A DNA stretch of 64,000 nucleotides from Polaromonas sp. OV174 (GTDB taxonomy: Bacteria > Pseudomonadota > Gammaproteobacteria > Burkholderiales > Burkholderiaceae_C). The stretch is from positions 62,001 through 126,000 of the forward strand of contig NZ_FOKZ01000010.1 of assembly GCF_900112285.1 (NCBI RefSeq), written 5' to 3'. How positions within the stretch are numbered: the stretch's first letter is position 1; each line of letters starts with the position of its first letter. The notes beneath the pieces were generated by a model, which worked only from the letters and a program-made list of their open reading frames with translations, did no database searches and was not told the origin of the DNA. Positions 25,255 to 34,156 of this stretch are shown piece after piece. A program made the translations under genes and the position numbers.

Positions 25255-26547
25255 TCAGACGGCTAGGGGCAGTTCAAGCGTGAACATGGCGCCTATCGCA
25301 AATTCCGACTTCACCTGAATACTACCGCCTGCGCTGTGCACCACTTGCTGGCAAAAAGCCAGGCCAAGGCCGTGGCCGGTGCCTTGGTTGCTGGAGAAAA
25401 AGGGTTTGAAAATCTGCGGCAGCAGGGCGGCGTCAATGCCCATGCCATCGTCTGCCACGACGATGCGGCCGCGCTCCCGCGATTGGCCGACTTCTATGCG
25501 CAAGGCACCGTTGGGATACTTGGAATCGGCTGCCATCAGGGAATGCAGCGCGTTCTTGATCAGGTTGTCCAGCACCTGGGAAAACTGGGTAGCGGAGGCA
25601 CGGAAGACGAAGTCTTGGTGGATCAAAACCTTCACGCACTTTTGCTGGCGGCTGGAGCTATAGGGATAGGCCGCCACCACGCCGTGAACCAGCTTGGCGG
25701 CCGACACCTGTTCCGTGTGACGCGGCAGTTGCAGCAGCTTTGCATTGGCGATTTGCGTGTCAATCTGGTGGTTCATGGTGCGCACCAGGGCATGCAGCCG
25801 CGTGGCCAACTGTTCCAGTTTGGCGGCCCGGGGATGCTCGGGCTGGCGCTGCGCCTCCATCTGCAGCGCGTCACCGAGCAGGGCGGCGGTCGACAGCGGC
25901 GTGCGCAACTCGTGCGCCATGATGCCCATGGTGGTGAGTGCGCGCGACAGCTGTTCGCGCCGCAGATTGGCCGACGACAGGCTCAGGACCAGGGCGATGG
26001 ACCAGGCGAAGGCCAGCACCACCGCATGGATGGGACGCTCGCTCTCAGGTACCGGCGCCACGTTGGGCCCCACAGCTAGGAAGAGCAACCAGGCCAGCAG
26101 TCCACCGGTGATCAAGCCCAGGGAGGCCAGACGCCAGTCGGTGACATGGTAGTAAATCAGCACCATGGCCACCATGGTGGCCAGCCATACCGTGTCGCCG
26201 CTATTGCACAGATACATCCAGCTGAACAGCACCGGCAATTCCAGCCAGAACACCAGGTTAAAGACCTGTTGCGTCAGACGGTTTCCGGGATCACGGCTGA
26301 TGCGCCGCGTCATCAGGCAATAGCCCAATAAGCTGGCCATGATTCGCAGCGTCAGGTTTTCATAGGGTTGCGGCAGCCACTCCGACCAAATCCAGGCAAA
26401 CAAGAGATTGCCCGAGAGAAAAGACAGGCCCAGCCACCACAGGCGGCGTGACGAGGGATGCAAAATCGGCTCCAGCGGAGCGAGCAGCCACTCCTGGTTT
26501 AGCCATTGCAGCCTGGTGCTTGGCGTTGGCCTGCGGCTAGGCCTCAT
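25255..26547 (-). CDS. Membrane sensor histidine kinase (CqsS/LqsS/JqsS-like)
   Basis: About 430 residues from the ATG at 26547; the open frame reaches 26745, but the extra part is low-complexity and lacks an RBS. The N-terminal half has about six membrane segments (LWWLGLSFLSGNLLFAWIW to VVLAFAWSIALVLSLSS), which in CqsS-type kinases senses the hydroxyketone. The H-box is MGIMAHELRTPLSTAAL with His212; then LDNLIKNALHSLM (N-box), VADDGMGID (G1), FKPFFSS and GTGHGLGLAFC (G2). No receiver is fused, unlike Vibrio CqsS; the separate regulator gene follows. Order kinase-regulator, convergent with the synthase, supports a complete signalling module. Confidence 0.82.
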   Translation of the reverse strand: MRPSRRPTPSTRLQWLNQEWLLAPLEPILHPSSRRLWWLGLSFLSGNLLFAWIWSEWLPQPYENLTLRIMASLLGYCLMTRRISRDPGNRLTQQVFNLVFWLELPVLFSWMYLCNSGDTVWLATMVAMVLIYYHVTDWRLASLGLITGGLLAWLLFLAVGPNVAPVPESERPIHAVVLAFAWSIALVLSLSSANLRREQLSRALTTMGIMAHELRTPLSTAALLGDALQMEAQRQPEHPRAAKLEQLATRLHALVRTMNHQIDTQIANAKLLQLPRHTEQVSAAKLVHGVVAAYPYSSSRQQKCVKVLIHQDFVFRASATQFSQVLDNLIKNALHSLMAADSKYPNGALRIEVGQSRERGRIVVADDGMGIDAALLPQIFKPFFSSNQGTGHGLGLAFCQQVVHSAGGSIQVKSEFAIGAMFTLELPLAV

Positions 26548-26756
26548 CTTTGAAATTCCACAAGCGTAGTTGGCCGCCGGACGGACGATGGATTGAGCAT
26601 TTGACTGTATTGTGCTTGGTCTTTTTTTGCGGTGGTGCGGCGCCGGTGCGGCGCGGGTGGGCGTAGGTGCCGCAGCGCCGTGGCATAGGCCCTGGTTGAA
26701 AAATCTCTGGCGACTAAACGGCGGGCCGGCGGCAAACCTGTTCATAATTCAGCCAC

Positions 26757-27524
26757 ATGACTTTCCTAGCGCTTGATGTGGGTAACACCCGCCTGAAATG
26801 GGCACAGTATGACGCGCCGGCAGCGGGAGCCAAACTGCTGGCCCAGGGTGCGGTGTTTCTGGAAAACATAGACCGGCTCGCCGAAGACGAGTGGAGCGCC
26901 ATGCCCATGCCTTCGCGGATTCTCGGCTGCATCGTGGCCGGCGACGCGATCAAGCGGCGCGTGGCCGAGCAGATGGATCTCTGGGAGGTGGCGCCGCGTT
27001 GGGTCGTGCCCAGCGCCGAAGAGGCCGGCCTGAGCAATGGCTACGACCATCCGGCCAGGCTGGGCGCCGACCGCTGGGTCGCCATGATAGGCGCGCACCA
27101 TAGGCTGCTGGCGCGCGGCAGCCGCAAACCTTGCGTGGTGGTGATGGTGGGAACGGCCGTCACGGTGGAGGCCATAGACGCCTCGGGAAAATTTTTGGGC
27201 GGCATCATATTGCCCGGCCACGGCATCATGCTGCGCGCACTGGAGTCTGGCACTGCCGGCCTGCATGTGCCGACCGGCGAGGTGCGAGACTTCCCCACCA
27301 ACACCAGCGATGCCCTGACCAGCGGCGGCACTTTTGCCATTGCCGGCGCGGTGCAGCGTATGGTGGAGAACGTCACGCGGCATTGCGGCGAGACGCCCGA
27401 GTGCATCATGACGGGCGGTGCCGGCTGGAAGATGGCGCCCAGCATGTCGGTCAAGTTTGAGCTGGTGGACAGCCTGATTTTTGACGGTTTGCTGGAAATC
27501 GCCTCACAGCGTTTTGCTACTTGA
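26757..27524 (+). CDS. coaX: Type III pantothenate kinase
   Basis: A 255-residue CoaX, which phosphorylates pantothenate in the first step of CoA synthesis. The phosphate-binding [13 protein letters not shown] opens the protein, followed by [31 protein letters not shown] and the glycine-rich [20 protein letters not shown] and [20 protein letters not shown]. Length is typical. It is divergent from the sensor kinase with a 209-bp spacer. In many betaproteobacteria coaX follows birA; here it does not. Confidence 0.95.
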   Translation: MTFLALDVGNTRLKWAQYDAPAAGAKLLAQGAVFLENIDRLAEDEWSAMPMPSRILGCIVAGDAIKRRVAEQMDLWEVAPRWVVPSAEEAGLSNGYDHPARLGADRWVAMIGAHHRLLARGSRKPCVVVMVGTAVTVEAIDASGKFLGGIILPGHGIMLRALESGTAGLHVPTGEVRDFPTNTSDALTSGGTFAIAGAVQRMVENVTRHCGETPECIMTGGAGWKMAPSMSVKFELVDSLIFDGLLEIASQRFAT

Positions 27525-27541
27525 GCGACTTGGTGACCTTT

Positions 27542-27600
27542 CTATTGCTATAAAAACAATAGCTTCTTGCGACCGCTGTTAAAGGGCTTCAGGCCTTAAA
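27542..27600. repeat. Dispersed repeat copy c
   Basis: CTATTGCTATAAAAACAATA followed by GCTTCTTGCGACCGCTG, between the convergent ends of coaX and the WS/DGAT gene. It has an inverted repeat (CTATTG...CAATAG) and might also act as a transcription terminator. Confidence 0.6.
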
Positions 27601-27610
27601 GGCTTAAATT

Positions 27611-29173
27611 TCAGGCCTCTTCGCCCCAGGGCAACATCAGCGTCACGATGGAGAGCTTGGCAAACTCGGGCACAAATTCGTCAACGATGCGCTGCGGCTC
27701 CGGGCACAGTGCGCTGTCGGTGATGACGCCAAACTGCACGCCGCCACCATAGCTGAGAATCGACACGCCCAGGCCGACATCGCCAGACTGCGGCACCCAG
27801 AACAGGCTTTGCTCCAGCGTGGAGCCGCAAAACTTGAGCTTCTCGCGCGGGCCAGGCACATTGGTCATGACCGCCGTGGTTTTTTTCGAGAACAGATTGA
27901 GCATCAACTCCTGCGCCGGCTTGGTCAGCAGGCCGGCCACCGCCAACAGGCCAAAAGCCAGCAGCGGCTGATAGCTGCCTTTGAGCGCCGCCATGCGGCG
28001 ACGCACCTCGTAGACGCGCTCGATCGGGTTCTCGACGCCAATCGGCAGCACCAGCGGCACCAGGCCGAAGCGGTTGCCCAGCTGGTGCGCCTGCTCCAGC
28101 GGCCGCAGATTGACCGGCACCATGGCGCGTATCTCCTGGCCGGCCACCTCGTCGCCCTGCGCCTTCAGGTACTCGCCCAGGGCGCCGGCCACGCAGCTGA
28201 GCAGCACATCGTTGATGGAGCAATTGAGCGCCTTGCCGACGGCCTTGACCTCGTCCAGCGGAATCGGCTGGCACCAGGCGACTTTTTTGGTGCCGCCTGG
28301 CTTGCCCTTGAGCCGGGTCTTGGAGTCGTCGGGCATCAGCGCCAGCGCGGCCGAATCGGCCAGCACCTGGTACAGCACCTTGGCCAGGTCCAGCGAGCCC
28401 TTGAGCCCCAGTTCCATGCCTTGCTCCAGGCTTTTTTTCGGGTCACCGAGCAGGCCCAGCGAACGTGCCGCGCCGTCGCCCATGGCGCCCAGCGCCTTGA
28501 CGGCGAGCTGGGTGAAGGGCTTGAGCAGGGTGTCCTCAAACCACTCTTCGGCACCATGCCGGGCGGCGCTTTTGGGGCGCCGATCAGGCGGCGGCGAGCC
28601 GCCATCGACCAGCGACATGGTCACGCCAATCAGCGCAATGCCGTCGGCAATGCAGTGGTGTATGCGCACGATCAGGGCGCTGCCGCGCACGCCATCGGGC
28701 CCGGTGTAATCCTCTATCAGGTGAATTTGCCAGAGCGGACGCTTGGGGTTGAGGCGCTGCGTCGCCAGCTTGGCCACGCGCTCTTGCAGGGCCGGCTCCT
28801 GGTTGGCTGACTTGGGCAGTTTTTCCAGCACCACATGGTTGGCCAGATCAAAGTTGCGGTCATTGACCCAGGTGGCGCCGGCCGCGTCTTCGATCACGCG
28901 CTGCCTGAAGCGCGGGTATTTGAGCAGGCTGTTTTCAATCCGTTCGCACACCGCCGCATGGCTGACGCCGGGCGCCAGCTGCCACACGCCGACAATCATC
29001 ATCAGATTGGCATCGCCGTCCATGCGCAGCCAGGCGGTGTCGACCTTGCTCATGCGTTCGCCCGACAAGCCCAGCGTGCCGGAGACGGCCCGCTTGACGT
29101 TTTTGCCAACGTTTCTGACCACCTTCCGGCTCACTTTTTCTTCGCTATTCGGGGCTGTAACGCGTGTGACCAT
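27611..29173 (-). CDS. Wax ester synthase / diacylglycerol acyltransferase (WS/DGAT family)
   Basis: About 520 residues. The catalytic HHxxxDG motif is intact in IVRIHHCIADGIALIGV; other family blocks are WLRMDGDANLMMIVGVWQL, KRPLWQIHLIEDY, the INDVLLSCVAGALGEYL region, MVPVNLRPLEQAHQLGNRFG and VMTNVPGPREKLKFCG. Such enzymes esterify fatty acyl-CoA to a fatty alcohol or diacylglycerol at the membrane and build storage lipid. ATG at 29173 has AGGGA at proper spacing; ATG 29179 is possible. It is divergent from an acyl-CoA-binding protein gene. A fatty acyl-CoA reductase at 45.6 kb could supply the alcohol. Confidence 0.9.
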   Translation of the reverse strand: MVTRVTAPNSEEKVSRKVVRNVGKNVKRAVSGTLGLSGERMSKVDTAWLRMDGDANLMMIVGVWQLAPGVSHAAVCERIENSLLKYPRFRQRVIEDAAGATWVNDRNFDLANHVVLEKLPKSANQEPALQERVAKLATQRLNPKRPLWQIHLIEDYTGPDGVRGSALIVRIHHCIADGIALIGVTMSLVDGGSPPPDRRPKSAARHGAEEWFEDTLLKPFTQLAVKALGAMGDGAARSLGLLGDPKKSLEQGMELGLKGSLDLAKVLYQVLADSAALALMPDDSKTRLKGKPGGTKKVAWCQPIPLDEVKAVGKALNCSINDVLLSCVAGALGEYLKAQGDEVAGQEIRAMVPVNLRPLEQAHQLGNRFGLVPLVLPIGVENPIERVYEVRRRMAALKGSYQPLLAFGLLAVAGLLTKPAQELMLNLFSKKTTAVMTNVPGPREKLKFCGSTLEQSLFWVPQSGDVGLGVSILSYGGGVQFGVITDSALCPEPQRIVDEFVPEFAKLSIVTLMLPWGEEA

Positions 29174-29307
29174 GAGCATTCCCTGTGCAAATTTCCCCGG
29201 CTGGGGTAGCTTCCCTATTTTGCAGTCAACAGCATGGCTAAGATACCGGGCAGTTACCCCCCCAAAACCTTGATGGGTGACTCACTTCTAAAAAACGGAG
29301 CCTTCCC

Positions 29308-29562
29308 ATGTCAGACCTGAAAGCCGCCTTCGACAAGGCCATGCTGGACTCGAAAAACCTCAGCGAGCGTCCCGATAACGCCACCTTGCTGAAAATCTAC
29401 GCGCTCTACAAGCAGGGCAGCCTGGGCGACAACACCGAGAAAAAACCCGGTTTCGGTGACATGGTGGCGCGTGCCAAGTGGGAGGCCTGGAACAACCTCA
29501 AGGGTACTTCGCAGGACGACGCCATGCAGCAGTACATAGACCTGATCGCCGATCTCGGCTGA
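29308..29562 (+). CDS. Acyl-CoA-binding protein
   Basis: An 84-residue ACBP that carries long-chain acyl-CoA in the cytosol. The four-helix ACBP signature is clear: KNLSERPDNATLLKIYALYK, then QGSLGDNTEKKPGFGDMVAR and AKWEAWNNLKGTSQDDAMQQ, with the conserved Tyr and Lys ligands. AAACGGAG precedes the ATG. It is divergent from the WS/DGAT gene, so it probably supplies acyl-CoA to it or buffers it. Confidence 0.95.
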   Translation: MSDLKAAFDKAMLDSKNLSERPDNATLLKIYALYKQGSLGDNTEKKPGFGDMVARAKWEAWNNLKGTSQDDAMQQYIDLIADLG

Positions 29563-29567
29563 TTTTA

Positions 29568-29620
29568 AGAAAAAATAGCCGCCAGCCCAGGTAGTACGGG
29601 CGATGGCAGCTATTGATTGT
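29568..29620. repeat. Dispersed repeat copy d
   Basis: AAAAAATAGCCGCCAGCCCA ... GATGGCAGCTATTGATTG between the ACBP gene and the convergent Bug gene. Related to the copies at 34419 and 38661. Confidence 0.55.
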
Positions 29621-29652
29621 GTAGCAAGCCAAGGCTTGCCGAAATCGGGCCC

Positions 29653-30630
29653 TCAGTCGGCCTTGATGCCCGACAGCTTGATGATGCGGCCCCACATGGC
29701 GCGTTCGTCGGCGCTTAGCTTGGCCAGCTCCGGGCCACTCAGAAACAGCGCCTTGGCGCCTTGTTCTTCGGCCCGCTTCCTGAAGTTGTCGGACTCCACC
29801 ACCTGCTTGATGGCGGCCGAAATCCGGCTCTGGGTGTCGTTGGGCATGCCGTTGGGGCCATACACCGCAAACCAGGACGAGGCCACCAGCGGCACACCGC
29901 GTTCCGTGGCCGTCGGGACGTCGGGCTGGGCCGCCAGCCGCGTGCGGCCCGTCACCATCAAGGCCTTGAGCTTGCCCGAGCGGATATGCGGCAGCAGCGG
30001 CGGCGGCGTGGTGATGGTGAAGTCCACCGAGCCGCCCAGCAGGTCGGTCAGTGCCTGGCCGGTGCCGCGGTAGGGAATGTGGACCATGAAGGTCTTGGTC
30101 AGGTCTTTCAGCAACTCCGTGGTCACATGCTGCAGCGAGCCGTTGCCGCTGGACGCGTAGTTGACCTTGCCGGGATTGGCCTTGGCGTAGGCAAGGAATT
30201 CTGCAAAGGTGTTGGCCGGGAAGTTGCTGCGCACCACCATCAGTTGCGGCGCATCGATCAAATGACCCAAGGGTTTGAGGTCTTTGCCGGGGTCAAAGCC
30301 CGCCACCGGCTGTAGCAGCGGCGTGATGCACTGGTAGCCCGAGTACTGCACCAGCAGGGTCGTGCCATCGGCGGGCGCGCGGGCGACCAGTTGCCCGGCA
30401 ATGTTGCCATTGGCGCCGCCGCGGTTGTCCACCACCACCGAGGTGCCCAGAATCTTGCCCAGCGGCTCGGCCAGCAGGCGTGCCGCAATGTCGGTGGTGC
30501 CGCCTGCGGGAGTCGGCACCACCAGCGTGATGGGCCGGCCTGCCGGTTGCGCCGCTGTCTGGCCCATGAAGGAGGCGGCAGCGGCAGCCGCTCCGCCGCT
30601 GATCAGGGTTCTTCTGGAAATAGAGGTCAT
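29653..30630 (-). CDS. Bug-type substrate-binding protein
   Basis: A 325-residue Bug/TctC receptor with a twin-arginine-like export signal (ISRRTLISGGAAAAAASFMG). Hallmarks: PITLVVPTPAGGTTDIAARL, NRGGANGNIAGQLVARA, VNYASSGNGSLQHVTTELL and IPYRGTGQALTDLLGGSVD. AGGAGA precedes the ATG. It follows the CaiB and HMG-CoA lyase-like genes on the same strand, a common Burkholderiales arrangement in which the receptor takes up the acid that the CoA transferase activates. The ligand is unknown. Confidence 0.92.
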   Translation of the reverse strand: MTSISRRTLISGGAAAAAASFMGQTAAQPAGRPITLVVPTPAGGTTDIAARLLAEPLGKILGTSVVVDNRGGANGNIAGQLVARAPADGTTLLVQYSGYQCITPLLQPVAGFDPGKDLKPLGHLIDAPQLMVVRSNFPANTFAEFLAYAKANPGKVNYASSGNGSLQHVTTELLKDLTKTFMVHIPYRGTGQALTDLLGGSVDFTITTPPPLLPHIRSGKLKALMVTGRTRLAAQPDVPTATERGVPLVASSWFAVYGPNGMPNDTQSRISAAIKQVVESDNFRKRAEEQGAKALFLSGPELAKLSADERAMWGRIIKLSGIKAD

Positions 30631-30670
30631 GCTTGTCTCCTGCTTGTTGCGAATAGGGGAAGATGCTTAG

Positions 30671-31612
30671 TCACGCGAATTGCTCGCGCAGGGGCGTGAC
30701 AAATTCCGGCGCCGGGTGCAGATCTTCAATCCGCCCCGCCTTGGCGACCTGGCCTGGCACCTCATGGCCGACGATGTCCGGCATCTGGCGGGCAATCGCC
30801 AGCAGCCTGGGCAAATCCATGCCCGTGTCATACCCCATGGCGTCCAGCATGTGGATGGCGTCTTCGCTGCTGATGTTGCCGCTGGCACCGGGCGCGTAGG
30901 GACAGCCGCCCAGGCCGCCGAGCGAGCCGTCGAAGCGCGTGATGCCGCCCTGCACCGCAGCCAGCAGATTGGCCAGACCCATGCCGCGCGTGTTGTGAAA
31001 ATGCAGGGTCAGTTGTAGTTCGGAAAAACGCGCTTGCAAGGCCTCCACCATGCGGCCGACCTGGGCCGGATGGGCCATGCCGGTGGTGTCGCAAATTGTC
31101 ACGCCGCGCACGCCCTGATCGGCAAAACGTTCAACCCAGCCCAACACGCTTTCCAGTGGCACATCGCCTTCCATGGGGCAGCCAAAGCAGCAGGAGAGCG
31201 AGACATTGATGGGGGTACGCCCGTCCACCAACTGGATGACTTCCGACAACGCCGCAAAGCTGCGCGCCATTGGCATGCGCAGGTTGGCCAGGTTGTGTGT
31301 TTCGGAGGTGGACATGACGAGGTTGAGTTCGTCGGCCTTGGCCTCCAGCGCGCGCTCCGCCCCGCGCAGATTGGGCACCAGTACCGTGTACTCGACACCT
31401 GCTACGCGGCGGATTCGGCCCATCACCTCGTCGGCGTCGCGCAACATGGGGATGGCCTTGGGCGAGGTGAAGGAGGTCACCTCGATCTTGGCGTAGCCGC
31501 ATTCGCTCAGGGCATCGACCAGCGCCACCTTGCTGTCTGTCGCAATGAACGATGGCTCAATCTGGAAACCGTCGCGCGTGGCGACTTCGTTGAAATAAAT
31601 GCGTTGTTTCAT
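30671..31612 (-). CDS. Hydroxymethylglutaryl-CoA lyase-like aldolase
   Basis: About 313 residues of the HMGL-like/DRE-TIM metallolyase family. Conserved: NEVATRDGFQIEPSF (the usual xEVGxRDGxQ), GYAKIEVTSFTSPKAIPML, GVTICDTTGMAHPAQV, the metal-binding LHFHNTRGMGLANLLAA, and GSLGGLGGCPYAPGASGN with the mobile-loop cysteine. The family cleaves a 3-hydroxy-3-methylacyl-CoA to acetyl-CoA or pyruvate-type products. The ATG at 31612 overlaps the CaiB stop (ATGA). Next to a CoA transferase and a Bug receptor, the real substrate may be an itaconate/citramalyl-type or other branched dicarboxylyl-CoA rather than HMG-CoA. Confidence 0.9.
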   Translation of the reverse strand: MKQRIYFNEVATRDGFQIEPSFIATDSKVALVDALSECGYAKIEVTSFTSPKAIPMLRDADEVMGRIRRVAGVEYTVLVPNLRGAERALEAKADELNLVMSTSETHNLANLRMPMARSFAALSEVIQLVDGRTPINVSLSCCFGCPMEGDVPLESVLGWVERFADQGVRGVTICDTTGMAHPAQVGRMVEALQARFSELQLTLHFHNTRGMGLANLLAAVQGGITRFDGSLGGLGGCPYAPGASGNISSEDAIHMLDAMGYDTGMDLPRLLAIARQMPDIVGHEVPGQVAKAGRIEDLHPAPEFVTPLREQFA

Positions 31613-32850
31613 GACACGATGCCTTTGTCTTTCAGACCCTGGATTTGTTGGGGGGTCAGGCCGAGTTCCTGCAGCACGGCCTCGCTGTCCTGGCCTAATG
31701 CGGGCGCATTGCGCCTGTGGCCGCCCGGCGTGGCCGACAGCTTGGGCACAATGCCGGGCACCATCAGGCTGCTGCCGTCGTCCATCTGCACCTGGCCCAG
31801 CATGCCGCGCGCCTGGTAGTGCGGATCGGCCGCAATATCGGCCACGCTGTAGATGCGACCTGCGGGCACCGAAGCTTTGTCCAGTTGCGCCAACACCTCG
31901 TCCACCGTGCGCTGTGCGGCCCACTGGCCGATGGCCTCGTCGATCTCGGCCACGCGCGCCACGCGGCCCGCGTTGTCGCCCAGTTGCGGGTCGGCGCCCA
32001 AATCATCACGACCGATCACGGCCATCAGGCGTTTGAAAATGCTGTCGCCGTTGCCGGCAATCAAGGCATAGCCATCGTCATTGCAGCGGTAGGCATTGCT
32101 GGGCGCGATGCCGGGCAGGGCGCTGCCGGCCGGGCCGCGCACCGTGCCGAATGCGCTGTACTCGGGCAACAGGCTTTCCATGCAGTTGAACACCGCCTCG
32201 TACAGCGCCACATCAATCACCTGGCCGCGCCCTTGGGGCGCCTCCTTGCTCACGGAAGCATGGCGGTGCTGCAGTGCCAGCAGGATGCCGATCACGCCGT
32301 GCAAGGCGGCCAGGGTGTCGCCTATGCTGACGCCGACGCGCACCGGCACACGTCCGGGCTCGCCGGTCAGATGGCGCAGGCCGCTCATGGCCTCGGCCAC
32401 CACGCCGAAACCGGGCCGGTCGCGGTAAGGCCCGGTCTGGCCGTAGCCGCTGATGCGCAGCATGATCAGGCGCGGGTTGAGCTTGAGCAACTCGTCCGGG
32501 CCCAGGCCCCAGCCTTCCATGGCGCCGGGGCGGAAGTTCTCTATCAACACGTCGGATTCCGTTGCCAGCTTGCGCACGATGTCCTGCGCTTGCGGCATCT
32601 TGAGATCCAGCGCCAATGAACGTTTGTTGCGCGACTGCACCTGCCACCAGACCGAGGTGCCGTCTTTCAGCAGCCGCCATTTGCGCAGCGGGTCGCCAGC
32701 GCCCGGCGGTTCGATCTTGACCACGTCGGCGCCGAAGTCGGCCAGCGTCTTGGCGGCAAACGGCCCGGCGATCAGTTGTCCGAGTTCGAGAACCTTGAGG
32801 CCCGCTAAAGGGCCAGTGGAGGGGCCGGTGAAGGAAGAAGGGATGTCCAT
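31609..32850 (-). CDS. CaiB/BaiF family III CoA transferase
   Basis: A 413-residue class III CoA transferase. Visible: GLKVLELGQLIAGPFAAKTL, ADFGADVVKIEPPGAGDPLR, SRNKRSLALDLKMPQ, VLIENFRPGAMEGWGLGPDE and GYGQTGPYRDRPGFGVVAEA. The conserved catalytic Asp lies in the PGFGVVAEAMSG to GEPGRVPVRVGVSIGD region. It moves CoA from an acyl-CoA to a free carboxylic acid. It is coupled to the HMG-CoA lyase-like gene by a 4-bp overlap and follows a LysR gene by 37 bp, so regulator, transferase, lyase and receptor probably form one catabolic unit. Confidence 0.92.
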   Translation of the reverse strand: MDIPSSFTGPSTGPLAGLKVLELGQLIAGPFAAKTLADFGADVVKIEPPGAGDPLRKWRLLKDGTSVWWQVQSRNKRSLALDLKMPQAQDIVRKLATESDVLIENFRPGAMEGWGLGPDELLKLNPRLIMLRISGYGQTGPYRDRPGFGVVAEAMSGLRHLTGEPGRVPVRVGVSIGDTLAALHGVIGILLALQHRHASVSKEAPQGRGQVIDVALYEAVFNCMESLLPEYSAFGTVRGPAGSALPGIAPSNAYRCNDDGYALIAGNGDSIFKRLMAVIGRDDLGADPQLGDNAGRVARVAEIDEAIGQWAAQRTVDEVLAQLDKASVPAGRIYSVADIAADPHYQARGMLGQVQMDDGSSLMVPGIVPKLSATPGGHRRNAPALGQDSEAVLQELGLTPQQIQGLKDKGIVS

Positions 32851-32887
32851 GGCTGCGCAGTGTGCGGCCGCGGCCCTCCTGCGTCCA

Positions 32888-33832
32888 TTACTGCTTGCGG
32901 CGCTTGGGCTTCGCGTTTTGCGAAGGCTCGGTCAGAAAGTCCACCAGCGAGGCGATGCCCGCATCGCCCCCGCCTTGCCCCGTGACCGTGGCCACCAGCA
33001 GGCGGCGCTGCGCCCAGGCATCGGCCAGCGGGCGCCAGCCTAGCTTCATGGACTTGAGTATGGGCAAGCTGGCCCCCTTGGGCAGTATCGCCAGCCCCAG
33101 GCCCGAGGCCACCATGTGGCAGACCGCGTCAAAGCTGCGCACCTGCATGCGCAGCTTGAGCGGGCGGTTCGCGGCCAGCGCGGCCTGCTGCTGCTTTTGC
33201 AGCATGGCGGCGCCGGCAGTCAGGCTGATCCACTCTTCGTCCAGCGCATCGGTAAAGGCCAGCGGCGTCTTGCCCGCCAGCCGGTGTTTGGCGGGCAGCA
33301 CCAGCACCAGCTCGTCATGGCGAAACAGACGGGTCTCCAGGCCAGCCGTGTCCGGCCCCTCGACAAACACCGCCACGTCGGCCCGGCCTTCGCGCAAGGT
33401 GGCGGCCACGGCCTCTGACACCTGCTCTTCCAGGTCGACATGGACCTGGGGGTGTAGCGCGCCGTAGCGGGCCAGCAGCGGCGGCAGGAACTGGCTGATG
33501 GCGGCGCTACTGGCGCACAGGCGGATATGGCGCGCAATGCCGCGCCGCAGGTCGCTCAGTTCGCTGCCCAGCTGCTCCATGGTTTGCAGCAGGGTAAGCC
33601 CGTGCTTGACGAAGACGCGGCCGGCCGCCGTGGGCAGCAGGCCGCGCGCATGGCGCTCGAACAAGGGGTCGCCCAGCGCCAGCTCCAGTTCGCGCAGGCG
33701 CCGGCTGGCGGCGGCCAGCGCCAGGTGCGAGTCGCGCGCCGCCGCCGTCAGGCTGCCGGTCTGGGCGCAGGCCACGGCCAGGCGTATCGACACCAGGTCG
33801 AAGCGCGCCAGGTTGTAGGAGGCACTGGCCAC
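32888..33832 (-). CDS. LysR-family regulator
   Basis: A 314-residue LysR-type regulator. The HTH region reads LVSIRLAVACAQTGSLTAAA, then RDSHLALAAASRRLRELELA and LGDPLFERHARGLLPTAAG. The effector domain follows (IRLCASSAAISQFLPPLLAR, REGRADVAVFVEGPDTAGLE). The C-terminus is basic (NAKPKRRKQ). It lies on the same strand as, and upstream of, the CoA transferase gene, not divergent, so it may autoregulate the downstream unit. Its ATG follows the PHA-system gene stop by 6 bp. Confidence 0.9.
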   Translation of the reverse strand: MASASYNLARFDLVSIRLAVACAQTGSLTAAARDSHLALAAASRRLRELELALGDPLFERHARGLLPTAAGRVFVKHGLTLLQTMEQLGSELSDLRRGIARHIRLCASSAAISQFLPPLLARYGALHPQVHVDLEEQVSEAVAATLREGRADVAVFVEGPDTAGLETRLFRHDELVLVLPAKHRLAGKTPLAFTDALDEEWISLTAGAAMLQKQQQAALAANRPLKLRMQVRSFDAVCHMVASGLGLAILPKGASLPILKSMKLGWRPLADAWAQRRLLVATVTGQGGGDAGIASLVDFLTEPSQNAKPKRRKQ

Positions 33833-33838
33833 GCCGGC

Positions 33839-34156
33839 TCAGGCTTTCTTTTTCGCGGCGGGCGCTTTCGTGGCCAGCAGCGTGTCGAGGTTCTTCACGA
33901 TCTCGCCCTCTATCGTCTCCTTGAACGCGCCCAGCAGAAAGCCGAGCTTGGCCGTCAGCTCAAAGCGATCCTGGGTCACCGTCAGCGTGCCGCTCACGCC
34001 CGAGCGCTTGAAACAGAGCTGATCCTGGCTGCTGCCTTCTTCGTAAGTGCATTCCAGATCGAATTTTTCTTCGACCTTTTCGGCCCATTGGAAAGCGATC
34101 TTGCGCGCCTGCGTCAGGCCAAGGGCGTGCGGCCGGGCTATGTGGATGTCAGCCAT
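33839..34156 (-). CDS. Polyhydroxyalkanoic acid system family protein
   Basis: A 105-residue protein that matches the small PHA-system family (TIGR02610-like): MADIHIARPHALGLTQARKI, AFQWAEKVEEKFDLECTYEE, then VSGTLTVTQDRFELTAKLGF and LLGAFKETIEGEIVKNLDTL, with an AAKKKA tail. The family occurs in PHA-producing bacteria; its function is not established. It overlaps the aminopeptidase stop by 8 bp. A phasin gene lies 10 kb away at 44.7 kb. Confidence 0.85.
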   Translation of the reverse strand: MADIHIARPHALGLTQARKIAFQWAEKVEEKFDLECTYEEGSSQDQLCFKRSGVSGTLTVTQDRFELTAKLGFLLGAFKETIEGEIVKNLDTLLATKAPAAKKKA

